Below, in pieces: positions 41,663 to 53,203 of a DNA stretch of 64,000 nt. Positions within the stretch are counted from its first letter, which is position 1, and each line of letters opens with the position of its first letter. The position numbers were made by a program, and so were the translations under genes. The notes below the pieces were generated by a model. It worked only from the letters and a program-made list of their open reading frames with translations. It searched no databases and was not told where the DNA came from. Source of the stretch: Amoeboaphelidium protococcarum (Eukaryota > Aphelidiomycota > Aphelidea); assembly GCA_023515745.1 (NCBI GenBank), contig JALECJ010000004.1, forward strand, positions 1,116,001 to 1,180,000, read 5' to 3'.

Positions 41663-42055
41663 TATGCAATGATGTAATAGATATGCTTGTAGCTGAGTAT
41701 TTGAGTTGATAGATGAAAAAATATACAAAGCTGCTAATAACTAGCTGGATAAGTAAGGTGATGATTGTAAATCAAATCAAAACACTATAAAGGCTGTGAG
41801 GAAAGTGGTAACGCTGAGATTCGCCCATAATCAAAGCGGTTGCTACCGGGCTATTTTTATACTAAAGTATTAAAATTCTAAAATGCAAAGTTATTTAAAT
41901 GACCACAATGTGTGTACATAATATACACTGACGTACACGATATTTTACATCATAATATTACGACTACCCGGTCTTTGTTAATGTTTTTTGGCGTTCTTCC
42001 AATTTTTAAACATTGTTCCTTTCGTAACACATTGATCAAACTTTCAACTCATAAA
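41663..42055. other. Bidirectional intergenic region
   Basis: 393 bp between two divergent ATGs; AT-rich, no gene recognised. Confidence 0.4.
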
Positions 42056-42536
42056 ATGAGCATTCGGGATTAGTTTATAAAGCGAGAGTAGTAGTAGAAC
42101 GCGCAATCTAAGGATAACCTCCCACCTGTGTACAATGAACGTGGCGAAGATAAATCTAGAATTATCAATGGTCATGGCGATTTTGTATCAGCTTTCGAGG
42201 ATCTCTAGCGGACAGTGATGAATGAATTCTCTGCTATCACACAACCGCTTAATGATATTATATCCATTGTCGATGACACTTTAGCATTTGGCTCATCATC
42301 ATTTCAGAGCGGATATTCATCTACATACAGGCAGAATCCAGATGGGGTAAGTACAATATAAGACGCGTAATATTTCTTACACACTAATTTAGTTTCATAG
42401 TGACTTGTAGAGTTCAGAGAAGATTGTGCGTAAACGAAACCCAGATGGATCTATGATAGTAGAGCGGACTATATGCGATGCCTCCAAGCAATGCGAGACT
42501 TTCTCAGAATTCATTGAAGCGTCGAAACAGTAATGA
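42056..42536 (+). CDS. Small acidic protein, possibly HAX1/MLF-like tail
   Basis: Exons 42056-42346 and 42411-42536 give 138 aa. The N-terminus is charged and Gln-rich (MSIRDQFIKREQQQN, three TAG codons), followed by NGHGDFVSAFEDLQRTVMNEF. Around the splice the sequence YRQNPDG/SSEKIVRKRNPDGSMIVERTICD contains two NPDG turns. Short 'R.NPDG...ERT' tails of this kind occur in HAX1 and myeloid-leukaemia-factor-like proteins; the resemblance is too short to assign. Ends CAG TAA TGA. The acceptor chosen (CTTGTAG) is the one that keeps the frame open. Confidence 0.5.
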
Positions 42537-42777
42537 CCATTGGCGATTGAATATCTGTATCATTAAATCGAATGTTTGATCTTCTTCATTTAATGATATT
42601 TCTCGCGTCGGACATTCGTTCCGCTCGCGAATCTCTCGATTTTCTTCATTAGGTGCACCTGCTCTATTACTGAGATCCTTTTGCATACTTGCACAATTGT
42701 TGGAGTTAACTGCGAATTAATTTACTTTTTACTCTCGGATAATTCTTAAAGAGTTTCTATAAGTAGTGTCTCCCAAG

Positions 42778-43887
42778 ATGATGATCAACATACGTAAAGG
42801 CTTAAGATGCATGTCTAGCGGTGGTCGATACGCAGACACTGTGAAGAATATGCTTATCAACAAGGAGACTCGCGTTATCTGCCAAGGATTTACTGGCAAG
42901 CAGGTAAGTTGTTAGCGATTTTCCATGTATACCACTACTGTAACTTACTAAGTGTTTAAGCATGGTGTAGGGAACTTTTCACTCTAAGCAGGCGATTGAT
43001 TATGGTACTCAGGTGGTTGGAGGTGTGTCTCCTGGAAAGGCAGGCCAGACTCATCTTGGTCTACCTGTATTTGCATCAGTGAAAGAGGTATTTTTTATAC
43101 TGTATTTCATATTGTAACTTTTTATTTATATCTTAAATGGCAATTTTTAATGTAGGCAATGGACAAGGTTCAAGCTACTGCATCAGTCATCTATGTTCCA
43201 CCTCCAGCTGCAGCTAAGGCTATTCTTGAGGCGATTGATGCTGAGGTTCCGTTGGTGGTGTGTATTACTGAAGGTATTCCACAGTAGGACATGGTGCGCG
43301 TTATGAAAGTGTTGAAGAATTAGGACAAGACTCGTCTGATCGGTCCGAACTGTCCTGGTATCATTAAACCTGATGAGTGCAAGATTGGAATTATGCCTGG
43401 TCACATACACAAGGCTGGTAGAATCGGTGTGGTGAGCAGAAGTGGAACTCTGACTTATGAAGCTGTCGCGTAGACTAGCGCTGTCGGTCTTGGCCAGAGT
43501 TTGTGTGTGGGTATTGGTGGAGATCCATTCAATGGCACCAACTTTGTCGACTGTCTAGAGGTGTTCATGAAAGATGATTAGACGGAGGGAATCATTTTGA
43601 TTGGTGAGATTGGTGGTTCTGCTGAAGAGGAGGCTGCCGAGTTCTTGAAGAAGCACAACTTCACCGCCGACGGTAAGGTGAGGAAGCCTGTTGTCTCGTT
43701 CATTGCCGGAAGAACTGCTCCACCTGGTAGAAGAATGGGCCACGCGGGTGCCATCATTTCTGGTGGAAAGGGAACGGCGGACGCGAAAATCGCCGCTCTC
43801 GAATCTGCCGGCGTTACTGTGACTGAGAGTCCTGCTCAGCTTGGATCCACCATGCTCAAAGCAATGAAGAAGGCTGGTCTGGCATGA
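42778..43887 (+). CDS. SUCLG1: Succinyl-CoA ligase alpha subunit, mitochondrial
   Basis: TCA-cycle enzyme making ATP or GTP from succinyl-CoA. Exons 42778-42903, 42971-43087 and 43156-43887; 324 aa. A basic N-terminus ([15 protein letters not shown]) fits a mitochondrial presequence. Motifs: [43 protein letters not shown]-type IYVPPPAAA, the GPNCPGII loop, and the phospho-His region [12 protein letters not shown]...[14 protein letters not shown]...[11 protein letters not shown]. Four in-frame TAG codons include 43285-43287 in IPQ[Q]DMVRV and one giving A[Q]TSAVGLGQS where human has HQTTQVGLGQS, direct evidence for TAG=Gln. Confidence 0.98.
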
Positions 43888-44270
43888 TTAATACTTTCAT
43901 GATTTAATCCAGTTATATATTCTAAAACTTATGTCATCTGTTGTACCATTATTTTAGCATATACTTTTTTAATTTATTAGCGCGTCTCAGAAGTGACTTC
44001 CTTGACGATTTTATCTTTATTACTGTTCCAAACACGAGAATGTAATCACTCGAGTAATCCGATTATATACTGTAATAAAATGAAATCTGCATCATTATCT
44101 ACGGTAATATCATCATACCGTTTCAGTGACGGCGACGCTTGGAAGAAAAGTATCACCTTCAATGAATGAACAGATGGACAGATGACATTTTGAAACGCGC
44201 GAGTTTCTCTCTTTCTCAGTTCCGTTGAGAAATTGTTTCAGAACGATTGTGATAATATATTTACGAGTAC
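43888..44270. other. Intergenic region
   Basis: 383 bp; AT-rich 3' flank of SUCLG1, then CTCTCTTTCTCAG-type pyrimidine sequence near 44207 before the next gene. No gene recognised. Confidence 0.4.
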
Positions 44271-47200
44271 ATGACTGGACATTAATTGGCTGATAAGCTT
44301 GGTAAGATTTGTTCATTCTTGAAAGTTATCTGACTTTGTTTATCATAAGTATTGTAGTGCATCCTGTGAAAGAAATTCGAGATAGAGCTGTTGACAGTCT
44401 GTTATTCAAGCTAGAAGGAAACTTGCTGACTATTGCAGATTTGTGTAAAGACCGAGCTTTATTGGATTCGTTGTACAAGTGGTTGGTAGAATATGGCAAT
44501 TAAGAGTATATTGAGTACGTATTAGCAGTACTGTAATAGATTGCGATGGTATGACTCATTACATATATGGCTGATAAAAAATTTGACCAGTTGACATGTA
44601 GGATCCTGAAGGAAGATAGACAATGGATTAGATTGGAGTATTAAAGTAATTAATGGGTCATCCTGAGTTTTAGCACTTGAATCTATTTCACGATAGTACT
44701 CAGTGCCAGGATGATATTAGATTAATAGATGGCAACTTAATATAACTTCCCAAGTGTGAAAATGCTTTTTACTATAAGAAATCAGTCAATAGCAACACAC
44801 AAGAGTTTGACCCAATTGCCGAAAAGTCTGCACAATTATATTTGTATCTATAGTAGGCCATAAATGATGGATCAGAAGACCAACTTTGTATGTTTGAGAA
44901 TCTGTTTATTGTAATTCTATACGATTATGGCTTTAAACGTATAATTTCTAATAACCGACTCTGGATGTTATTCTTGGAATATTGTTTTAATGGTTCAATT
45001 CAGCGCCGTTGTAGGCTATTGCTTGAACTTTTTATTAAGTAATTGATTGCTGAATGGTATGAAATTGTCTCTTTGGGATCAGTTTTCTAAAGATAATCTA
45101 CATAAGAACGTGGCATATCTATGGTGGATGATAGCTTTTATCCTAATGAACATTCAGATCCGAACCTTCAAGCGTATAGTCATCATCAACCATAGGCTGC
45201 TCATAGTATTTTTATATATATGGCTCAGTAATTAGTGAATTTAGACTTATCAGTGCTTGCGGATACTTTATCTATATTGAGTGATTTGATTCCCCTTCTC
45301 TATGTCCATACTCTCACTGAATGTCACTCTTAAGATCAAATTGATAGTGACAGCCTGAAAAATGGAGTGTGTCGCTATTTATAGGGATATACGAGGTGTC
45401 TTCTAGATTATTCTGGCGGCTTATTACATTAAAGTTAAGTGGCGACTGCTTTTACTGGAATTATATGTCGTCTTATGCTTCAATTTACGAATGATTTTGA
45501 CCATGTTCTCCCCAAGGCTATCGAATGTCTATTAGAAATAGATCAAATACAATTGCCTTTTGTGCTAGCGTCCAAGTTTGCTTCTGACCTTAAGTATTTT
45601 GAGTAATTGCTATTTCTGCTTGTTCATCCGTAAGTTCATGTGCGGCGACAGTGTTCTGCTGCTATCAAGGATTCTTGTATCGACAAAGCTATTGTAAAAG
45701 ACTCCAATATGCTTGATATCGTCTTGTTTCTGGTTTAAATGGATGATTTTGTATTGAGTGATTTGTCCAAGTTTTAATAAGCTTTTAAATTGAGTGAAGT
45801 GCTGCAGTAAAAGTTGGAAAGCGGTATTTCGTAATTGTAAATCTGCTCAGTGGAATATCTTGAAGAGTTGAGATCGTTGATTAATAACAGAAAGGGCACT
45901 TTACTCAAAGGTAACGCGTCTTCTGCTTGCGATTATACGATATCTGATTCTACTGATTATGAAAGCTTTGTTTAATCATTAAACTACGCAAGATTGGAAG
46001 TATTAGTAAATTCTGATTAAGATCAAAAATAACTTTCTCTGAAGTACTTGCTAATGTTTTTTGTCACTTCTCCTGCTGATCAGGATGATGAGGTTGTCTT
46101 ATAAGACATTTGTCGTTATTTAATCAATTTACTGGGAGTTTGCAAGAAAATACCTTTATCCATAGCCAAGTAATACTTAGACGGAGTGCTATCACTGTCT
46201 AAATCTCCATTGAACAGATGGACGAGTCTCCTATTGCTAAAATTAACTGAGTCATTAGTGTCTCTCTTGAGTGAAGATGATGGAATTGCGTTGAGAAAAT
46301 GGCTCAGAAATATATGCGATTATTGCTTTGAAATGCTGGTCAACTTTGACTTGCAATCTAATGAGGTTGATTTACTTTTAGGAATCACCATATGCGAATT
46401 AGCAGAGTCGCTGATCACTAAGTTTGAGCTTGTTGATTACTCATTGGGGCGGTAGTTCTTACTTAGATTTATCGCGAATTTTGAGTGGTGCAGCAATTCG
46501 TATCCAATGCAATTCTCACATATTATGGGTGTTCAGTCGCAGTTGCTTTCTAAGATTGTCTCGTCCTATGTAGATGATTTTGTTGAAGGAAATACTTTTG
46601 ATCCTATAGAGAAATTTCTATTTTATGATGGTTCCATCGCCTGGCTCCAGAACCTCACATAATGTCAAGTAGAATCGATTGAGACCAATGCTTGGATGAT
46701 GTTGAGTGATGTTGTTAGACTAATGCCTGGTATTCGCTGTGTACTTGGGTTGCAAGGCAATATTGTTGCTTCCGGTGTGTCACGGCTCATGATACATGAG
46801 TCTAGAAATGATTCGAAACGCAACATATGCTCTTTTTTGTAAAATTTTGTTAAGGGCGTTTGTAAATTGCAACAACATGGTAATATGTCTGAGAGTTCGT
46901 AGTTTGGGTAAAAGAATTTCCTCCAGATTGTTGATCAGTCGGGCTTGATGACCAATTGGTCGTAGATGATTGCTATCGGAGATATGTCGTTGGTTTATGC
47001 GTAAGGTTTGTATGATCTGGTGTAATGCATATATGATGTATTTTCTAGCTCTGTCAGGACAGAGTATGATTTATAGGTATTTGCAGCTGCACAGAATGTG
47101 TTGGATAATTTTCTGCGCTCTCTTGAAGATCCACTCTCTTCTTCTCTTATAAGAGATTACATTCCGGATTACGTCTAGCTTGTCACCATATTCATAACAT

Positions 47201-48618
47201 CCATTTACAATAAGACTGCTGCTGTTTCTCAAGACTTTATATCCTCTCTATTGGTATTCTATTTTGACAGTCTTCGCATATGTTAAAAGAGTCGCCGTCA
47301 ATGTAGTATTTTCACTAATTTTGGTAGAACATTGATTATGTTAATGGAGCATAATTTGCCTCTGATTTAGGATTTCAATGCGTGCATGGATCTTCAATCG
47401 TTAAGCGAGTTGATTTAAGTCATGACATCCGATGTTTATTTATAACATGATGAAAGCTCACGGATTGTTCTCATAGATCATTTTATGGCAGTGATTTGTA
47501 TGCTATCAGCTGCTGGTAAATTGCGCGTCGATTCCTGCTCGTCTGACCTCATTAAAAGCTGTCTCGGTCTGATAACTTAAAGTAACTCATTGAAAGTACT
47601 TGTGAACTCGAGCCAGCTGCTCAGTCTCATCCAACAGCATGGTTATGCTTAATCTTTGGTGTTAGATACGAGCCTCTCAGTTTTGAGGCGTCTTTTGTAG
47701 TTAGCTCAATCTGTATAGACCAATGTTTCTAAAGAGAAGTTTTTCGAAGCAATAGGCACCTGCTTTGGGATCATTTTTGAGTATAAGGATGTCACTATTG
47801 ATTCTACAAAATCTTTATTTGATTTGATCATCGATGCGATTAGATGGTGTGTTGAGTATTCTCGAGATGATAAAGATTCCATATAGTTACAGCTCTTTGT
47901 AGATATACTGCTGAAAACTCAAGGACTCATGCTGCATAAGGATGTAAGCGCTGTCTGCAAAACTCAGCTCTTTCAGCTGGTAGATGCCTTATAAGCTGTA
48001 GTTCTCAGCTTTATTCATTGCCCAAAGAAGGCTAAACTGAAGACTTAGATTTGCAGCGTATCTTTAAATCTGTACTCACAGTTGGTATCTATTCTCAATT
48101 TTGGCGGTTAGAAGAGTTAGCTATTTCTAACCAGACTTTGCGATGAGCTGGATCGATTATGCGCATTGAAACAGGAATTTATCGTTTAAGGTGTGGTATA
48201 AGTTTTAGCCGAGTCCAGGATGGTTTGCTTTAAGAACTGCTACAAACCGTTGATATGTGTACTTGAAAACTATCCTGATGACTAGCATATTGTTGCTCCG
48301 TGTTATCGAACACTTGTGCGCGTCTGCACCGACCGAGTGTAAAAGAACTCTCTGCTCCAGTGTGTTCACTTTCAAACATCGTGCGCAAATGTATTGAAGA
48401 GGGACTCTAATTGCGAATCCATTCAAGCTCTCGTATAACTACTCCGTCACTTGGTGCAAGATAATTAGCGAGGAATTTCCTTGGTGAAACGACTGAATGT
48501 GGCCACCGACCTGTAATCTTTGTCTGCGAGTAGTATTGCTGAAGATGCTTCTCAAGGGTCAGATATAAAATACGCGTTATCCAGTCTTTTATTATAGTTG
48601 AAAGATGTAAAATAATGA
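44271..48618 (+). CDS. RTTN: Rotatin-like armadillo-repeat protein
   Basis: Exons 44271-44301, 44358-44548 and 44602-48618; 1,412 aa, against about 2,200 in human rotatin. The N-terminus VHPVKEIRDRAVDSLLFKLEGNLLTIADLC matches the rotatin N-terminal armadillo block (HP..EIR.RA..SL..KL). The rest is helical with few motifs, Leu/Asp-rich, as expected for arm repeats. More than 80 TAA/TAG codons lie in the last exon, the densest use in the window, and no TGA appears for 4 kb, which itself supports coding. Rotatin/Ana3 works in centriole and basal-body assembly, so a flagellated stage is suggested. The call rests mainly on the N-terminal 60 residues. Ends AAA TAA TGA. Confidence 0.7.
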
Positions 48619-48804
48619 ATTTATATGTTTTTAAATCTAATGCCATTCTAATTTCGTATTATCCGTAATGATAAGAGTTCTCTCTTTCTGATTCCCCTTT
48701 CAGTTTTAAAGTGAAGCAGGCGTTTCTCGACTTTCTTCTTTCACTCGTTTTACTTTTCTCAACCTTTAGCTACATCATATACTGCCTGTAGTATAAGTTA
48801 AACT

Positions 48805-50242
48805 ATGACCAAGGCTCAGTATAAAGTCAAATCTGTAGTTTGGATATCTGCTGCCAAAGATTTTCCTGCTTGGTTGGCTAGGGTAAGTTTACAATGAAGA
48901 GTAATGATTGAATGGGATGGCTGAATGCATTTTGTAGGTGGTGGATTGTAAGGATGATAGTATTCAAGTTGAATTATTTGCTTTAAATTCCACGTTGGAT
49001 ATTGCACTTGGGAATATATACAACTGTAACTCAGTTTCTTCATTGAAAGATGTTTAGTAACTGTGTGATGGTCCGTATGTCCTGGCATCAGCATCGACAT
49101 TATCATCATCGTAATTGGGCGTCTTTGATTACCTGAAATCTGAGGGATTATAGTCACGTAAACGGAACAAGTTCTTGGAAGCTTTAAACGCGTATTATAA
49201 TTATTTGGACACCAATGGCTCTAATGTTGATGGGCAAGATAGTGGCTCTGATGTTGATGATGACTTGGCTGATTCTTTGCCCACAATGGATAAAGCTATT
49301 AAATCACCTGCTGATAAAAAGAAGCCAGATGTGATTGAATTGTCGGACTGTGATGATGACAATAGTGTCATAATCTAGCATAATATAACTAACAGTACCA
49401 GGAAGAAATTTACTTCAAATGCAGACAAAGATTATAATGATAGCAGCAACAGTAAAAGGAAATTGGCTGATGTTGAAAGTTCCAGTCAGGTATCTTCGGT
49501 ATTTAGTAGTAAAGCGTCCAAGTCCAAGTATTCAGATATTGAGCTTAGTAAAGGCGATTTAGTTCTGGCAAGATGGAGAAGATCATACACTTGGCACCCG
49601 GCTCGCGTCATTGAAGTCATTAAAGATTCTGCGTATGTATCCAATTCGCGTATACGTTACAAACTGGAGTATTGGGATAAGTACGTGTGCATTGTGGACA
49701 GAAGCTGTATCAGATGCCCGCATGACTTTGAATTTCATTCTGTTCAGATTAGTTCTTCTATCACTGATCATTTCAACTGTAGTGATGACAAATACGAAGA
49801 TGAAGAGTTGAAAGAGAAAGTTATGAAATTGTCCTCGTACCTTTAGGATATTTGTTCTGGTGACATTAATACTCAGAGAAGGTAGGACTTCTTTGCTGGC
49901 GGTCAGAGAAAAGCTCAATTGGACAAGAAATGTGGTAAGGGAACTTTTACTGCTGCAGAGTATGGCTTGATTCAGCGTACAGTTGAGTTTCTGTTTAATA
50001 CCGAGATTATGCCGCGGTTAAATCGCGCTGATAACTCTTAAAAGTAGCAGTAATTGAAAGGCCTATATGGTCTTTCTTTCATGACCAGTGTGCTGATGCC
50101 AGAGTGTATTATGAAGTTGATGATTGATGATTCGGACAATAGTGAAGTGATTGACTCGGTTTCTGCCGAAAAGGCTCTCACGGACCTGGATTGGGTCGAA
50201 TATTTGCTGGCATTACGCGAATCTGTATCTGTAATTGAATGA
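48805..50242 (+). CDS. Nuclear protein with two PWWP/Tudor-like domains
   Basis: Exons 48805-48882 and 48938-50242; 460 aa. The N-terminal domain (SVVWISAAKDFPAWLARVVD) has the PWWP-like start in which a barrel entry is followed by W.A.V. The second, near residues 245-305, reads KGDLVLARWRRSYTWHPARVIEVI then YKLEYWDKYVCIVDRSCI, a clear PWWP/Tudor-like barrel with aromatic cage residues. The linker is acidic and Ser-rich with Lys patches and IELSDCDDDNSVII, a good SUMO-interacting-type motif. The C-terminal 130 residues are helical (TAAEYGLIQRTVEFLFNTEIMPRL). A chromatin reader is likely. Acidic C-terminal PWWP-associated helices recall fungal Pdp/Ioc4-like proteins, without certainty. Confidence 0.65.
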
Positions 50243-50534
50243 ATGAATGAGTGAGTGATTAGTGTGAGAATAAAAAGTATGTACATATTGTTATTTAAAT
50301 GGCTTATTACTCACTTTATATTTGTCATTACGCGAATTTACTGGCAGTATGTTGTTTCACTCCTACATTATATGCGTTCATCTCGATTAGGAAATTGAAG
50401 CCTTTCTGCTCTCGCCCGTTCGCGTTCAATTCTTTCCTTTGCGCAATCGTTCCTTCTTGTTCTTGCCGCAGATTTATTCATTTTTACTAGCGTAGTGCAA
50501 GAGTTGGTAAATATATCGTGGAATTGTAATAGTA

Positions 50535-51123
50535 ATGTTGAGATTGGGACGTATTCAATTTAATAGTGCATTGCTTAGAAGAAGCATTAGCAATAGTAGG
50601 CTCTTCCCATAACTATGATTTTGATTCATTTATTTTAAATGTTGTGTAGGCGTTAAGGCTAATGAATCTTAAACTGTGGACAATGCCAAAAGTAATCTTT
50701 ACTTTTACCAATGCTTAATGGGCATAATCATTTATAATTTTCACTTATTTAGATATGGTGACTAAGGGAGGAGACAAAATTCATGGATCCTATCACTGGC
50801 TCTTTGAAAGATATCTGAGTATCGCCACCATTCCTGTGTGCGTGTACCCGCTGATGTTTGGTCCTTCCAAGGGCGTAGATTTTCTTCTTGGATTTATAAT
50901 CCCGCTGCACTCACATTTGGGATTTGGACAAGTTATTACTGACTATTTGAATCCTAGAAAGGTGGGCAAAGTTGGACATATGGCTGCAAGATCGCTCCTG
51001 CTGGCTGCCACTGTCACCACAATGTACGGCTTGTACCAGTTCAATACGAACGATGTGGGCATAACCGAATTTGTGAAGAAGTTATGGAAGGGTCCAGAGA
51101 AGAATGGCACAGTTTCCAAGTGA
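50535..51123 (+). CDS. SDHD: Succinate dehydrogenase membrane anchor subunit (CybS)
   Basis: Exons 50535-50595, 50650-50691 (42 bp) and 50753-51123; 157 aa. A basic presequence (MLRLGRIQFNSALLRRSIS) precedes GSYHWLFERYLSIATIPVCVYP, the SDHD signature. The haem-ligand region follows in IIPLHSHLGFGQVITDYL, then KVGHMAARSLLLAATV and a third TM. It anchors complex II in the inner mitochondrial membrane and helps form the ubiquinone site. Introns are placed by frame and TGTAG/TTTAG acceptors; the middle mini-exon is Gln/Asn-rich and is the least certain part. Confidence 0.92.
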
Positions 51124-51503
51124 TTTTATGATTCAACCCAGAGTCCTGTTCTAAGGTATCCCAGTGACGTTTTCGGCACCTTATTCATTTCTCATCCCTG
51201 ACGTTCTATTTTCCTTCCCCGGGCTCGCTCGCTCATTCATTCAGTCAGTCAGTCATTCCAATCACCGATCACAAAGAGTAGGAAAACGACGGCAAATTGC
51301 ATTTTATAGCACTCTCACTCATCAATAAATTCTCTCTGGCCTGCAATTATAATACTCAAGCTGCTCATTTTATATTACTCTACTACATATAGCTACTGCT
51401 TCATTGATAAGCAGCTGAAAGCGTGGAATATTTAAACAGCTGCAGTGCCGCATTGAATACTGCTGCCTCCAATAAAGAGAAAATAGACATCGTCATCAAT
51501 AAA
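51124..51503. other. Intergenic region with tetranucleotide repeats
   Basis: 380 bp. Short CTCG, ATTC and CAGT tetranucleotide runs lie at about 51223-51257. The frame of the next gene is open upstream of its ATG to about 51413, so an additional 5' exon may be hidden here. Confidence 0.4.
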
Positions 51504-53200
51504 ATGTCCAACAGCTAGCTGCTGTATGAGGAAGAATGTAAAATAGACAATGCGGTGCTTCATCACCAAGAAATTGACGGCCCAGATGCGAAAGACCGAT
51601 TTAAAAGGACAGTGATGGCTGTGTATGAGATTGTGGAACAGAAACTGTATAAGACGAGACACAATTCACTGGAGACCTATTTTAGATCTGTGTGGCGTAT
51701 CAGCCGCGCTCAAGGTATGATTGAGTGATCGACATCTTGTATAGTACAATTACGTGTGGTTATAATATTATGTGTGTAGTCTATCGCTTTTATAATTGTG
51801 CAAGAATACTTAAAGAATTGGCTGCCTTTGATTTGTAGCCGTCCAGGGAGAGGCTGTGTAGAGCGATCAAAAAATTGGCGCACAGTGCCGATGACAGGCG
51901 CCTGCTCTGGAAAACTGTGATTGAGAAAACGCATGAGGACGAGTCCCTGATTTCGAGTACGATCATCGCGAATGTATGGAAAGAGTTGGTAAAGTAAGGT
52001 CTGGTGTCATAATAACATCCGTCGTATATGATAAATGAAGAAGTGATTGATGGCTACTCTGATAAGGATCATGTCGAAGTTGCAACTGGTAATGACGGAT
52101 CGGTCAAGTCGATGCCCAGTACCCCGACGGCGGCTAGGCAAGACCGAGAGCTGATCGGTGCTTCCAACCTGGCCAAAGTATCCAGTGTACAAGCTAGTCT
52201 GTCTGGTCCCGGTATGTTGCAGATTGGAACGACACATAATTAGCATGCTCAGTAGTATTTATCCTCTTCGCCGCCACGATCGTAGAAGCGTACTCATCAT
52301 GCGATGAATGATCATCACCAATCGGTCTCGCAGCGAGATCGTTTCAAAATTATAGCCAAAGCCCCTGATGAATCAATCGATCTCACCGGTGCCTAGGGAG
52401 GATCTCTATAGGATAGCAATAATAGTAGTAGTGGATGGATGAAGCGAGATATGGATACAATATTCTCTTGTCTCTAAAGGCTATAGAAAAATGGTGTTGA
52501 AATGCAGGCTATGGGTGATTCTGGTCAATGGATTAGAAACATCTAGGATGTGCGTTTCGTGTAAACTTCTCAGTAAAAGAATGGAGCAGGCGATATCAAT
52601 ATACGCCCTGCGCAATAGCCTGCCTAGTCTAACAAATTGCGATATGATTCCGGCTCAAATGGACATCAGTTTAATGATTACCGTGGTCCGAAGCTTCCAA
52701 CAATTGAGGGTCACAAGTCGCCGTAGCGTCCGCTTCATTATCCTGCGTAATCCTAAATTCAGTAGTACAATTTTGGTGATTTCTATCAACAGATTTATCC
52801 TACAAGTTAGTATAATGCATTTCGTCCGGCTGATTAGTTTGGTAGCTATCCATCTAGAAGCGTTCCCTTTGCTCATGATAAAAGACCGGAATCCGGTTAT
52901 ATGTTTTAAAGTCAATAAAGTCTGCCTAACCAGCTCTCGGCTCCTCCGCCGTATCAAATGGCGCAGAATCCGTATTAATAACAGTAACAAGATCCACGTC
53001 AACAACATCAATAACAGACATTATACCAGTAGAATTAATAACACTTCCCTGAAGACGCGCAGCTCAAGTCTCCTCATCCAGCGTCGTTGTAATAGTAGTA
53101 GTAGTAGTAGTAGTAATAGTCGTAATAGCAATAGAAGTCCGATATTAAGTTTTTGCTGTGTCAAAGACTGCAAAGTGATGCTGACCATCAGCAACTTTGA
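51504..53200 (+). CDS. Gln-rich protein with a conserved helical N-terminal domain of unknown function
   Basis: Exons 51504-51714 and 51780-53200; 543 aa from the first ATG. The N-terminal ~150 residues form a well-structured helical domain: AKDRFKRTVMAVYEIVEQK, YFRSVWRISRAQVYRFYNCA, ILKELAAFDLQPSRERLCRA, KKLAHSADDRRLLWKTVIE. This 'W.ISR.QVYR...A...L..F...PS.ERLCR' pattern is one I associate with uncharacterised fungal proteins that look like DNA-binding adaptors; no function is established. The rest is low complexity (Gln, Ser, Pro, Tyr) with very many TAG/TAA codons, ending in a polyglutamine tract. A nuclear regulatory role would be a guess. The 5' end may be incomplete. Confidence 0.65.
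53090..53134 (+). repeat. TAG/TAA microsatellite encoding polyglutamine
   Basis: Fifteen codons, of which seven consecutive are TAG (53093-53113), flanked by TAA, TAG, CAA and one TCG. In the reassigned code this is a Gln tract near the protein C-terminus; in the standard code it would be a run of stops. Confidence 0.9.
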
Positions 53201-53203
53201 AAC

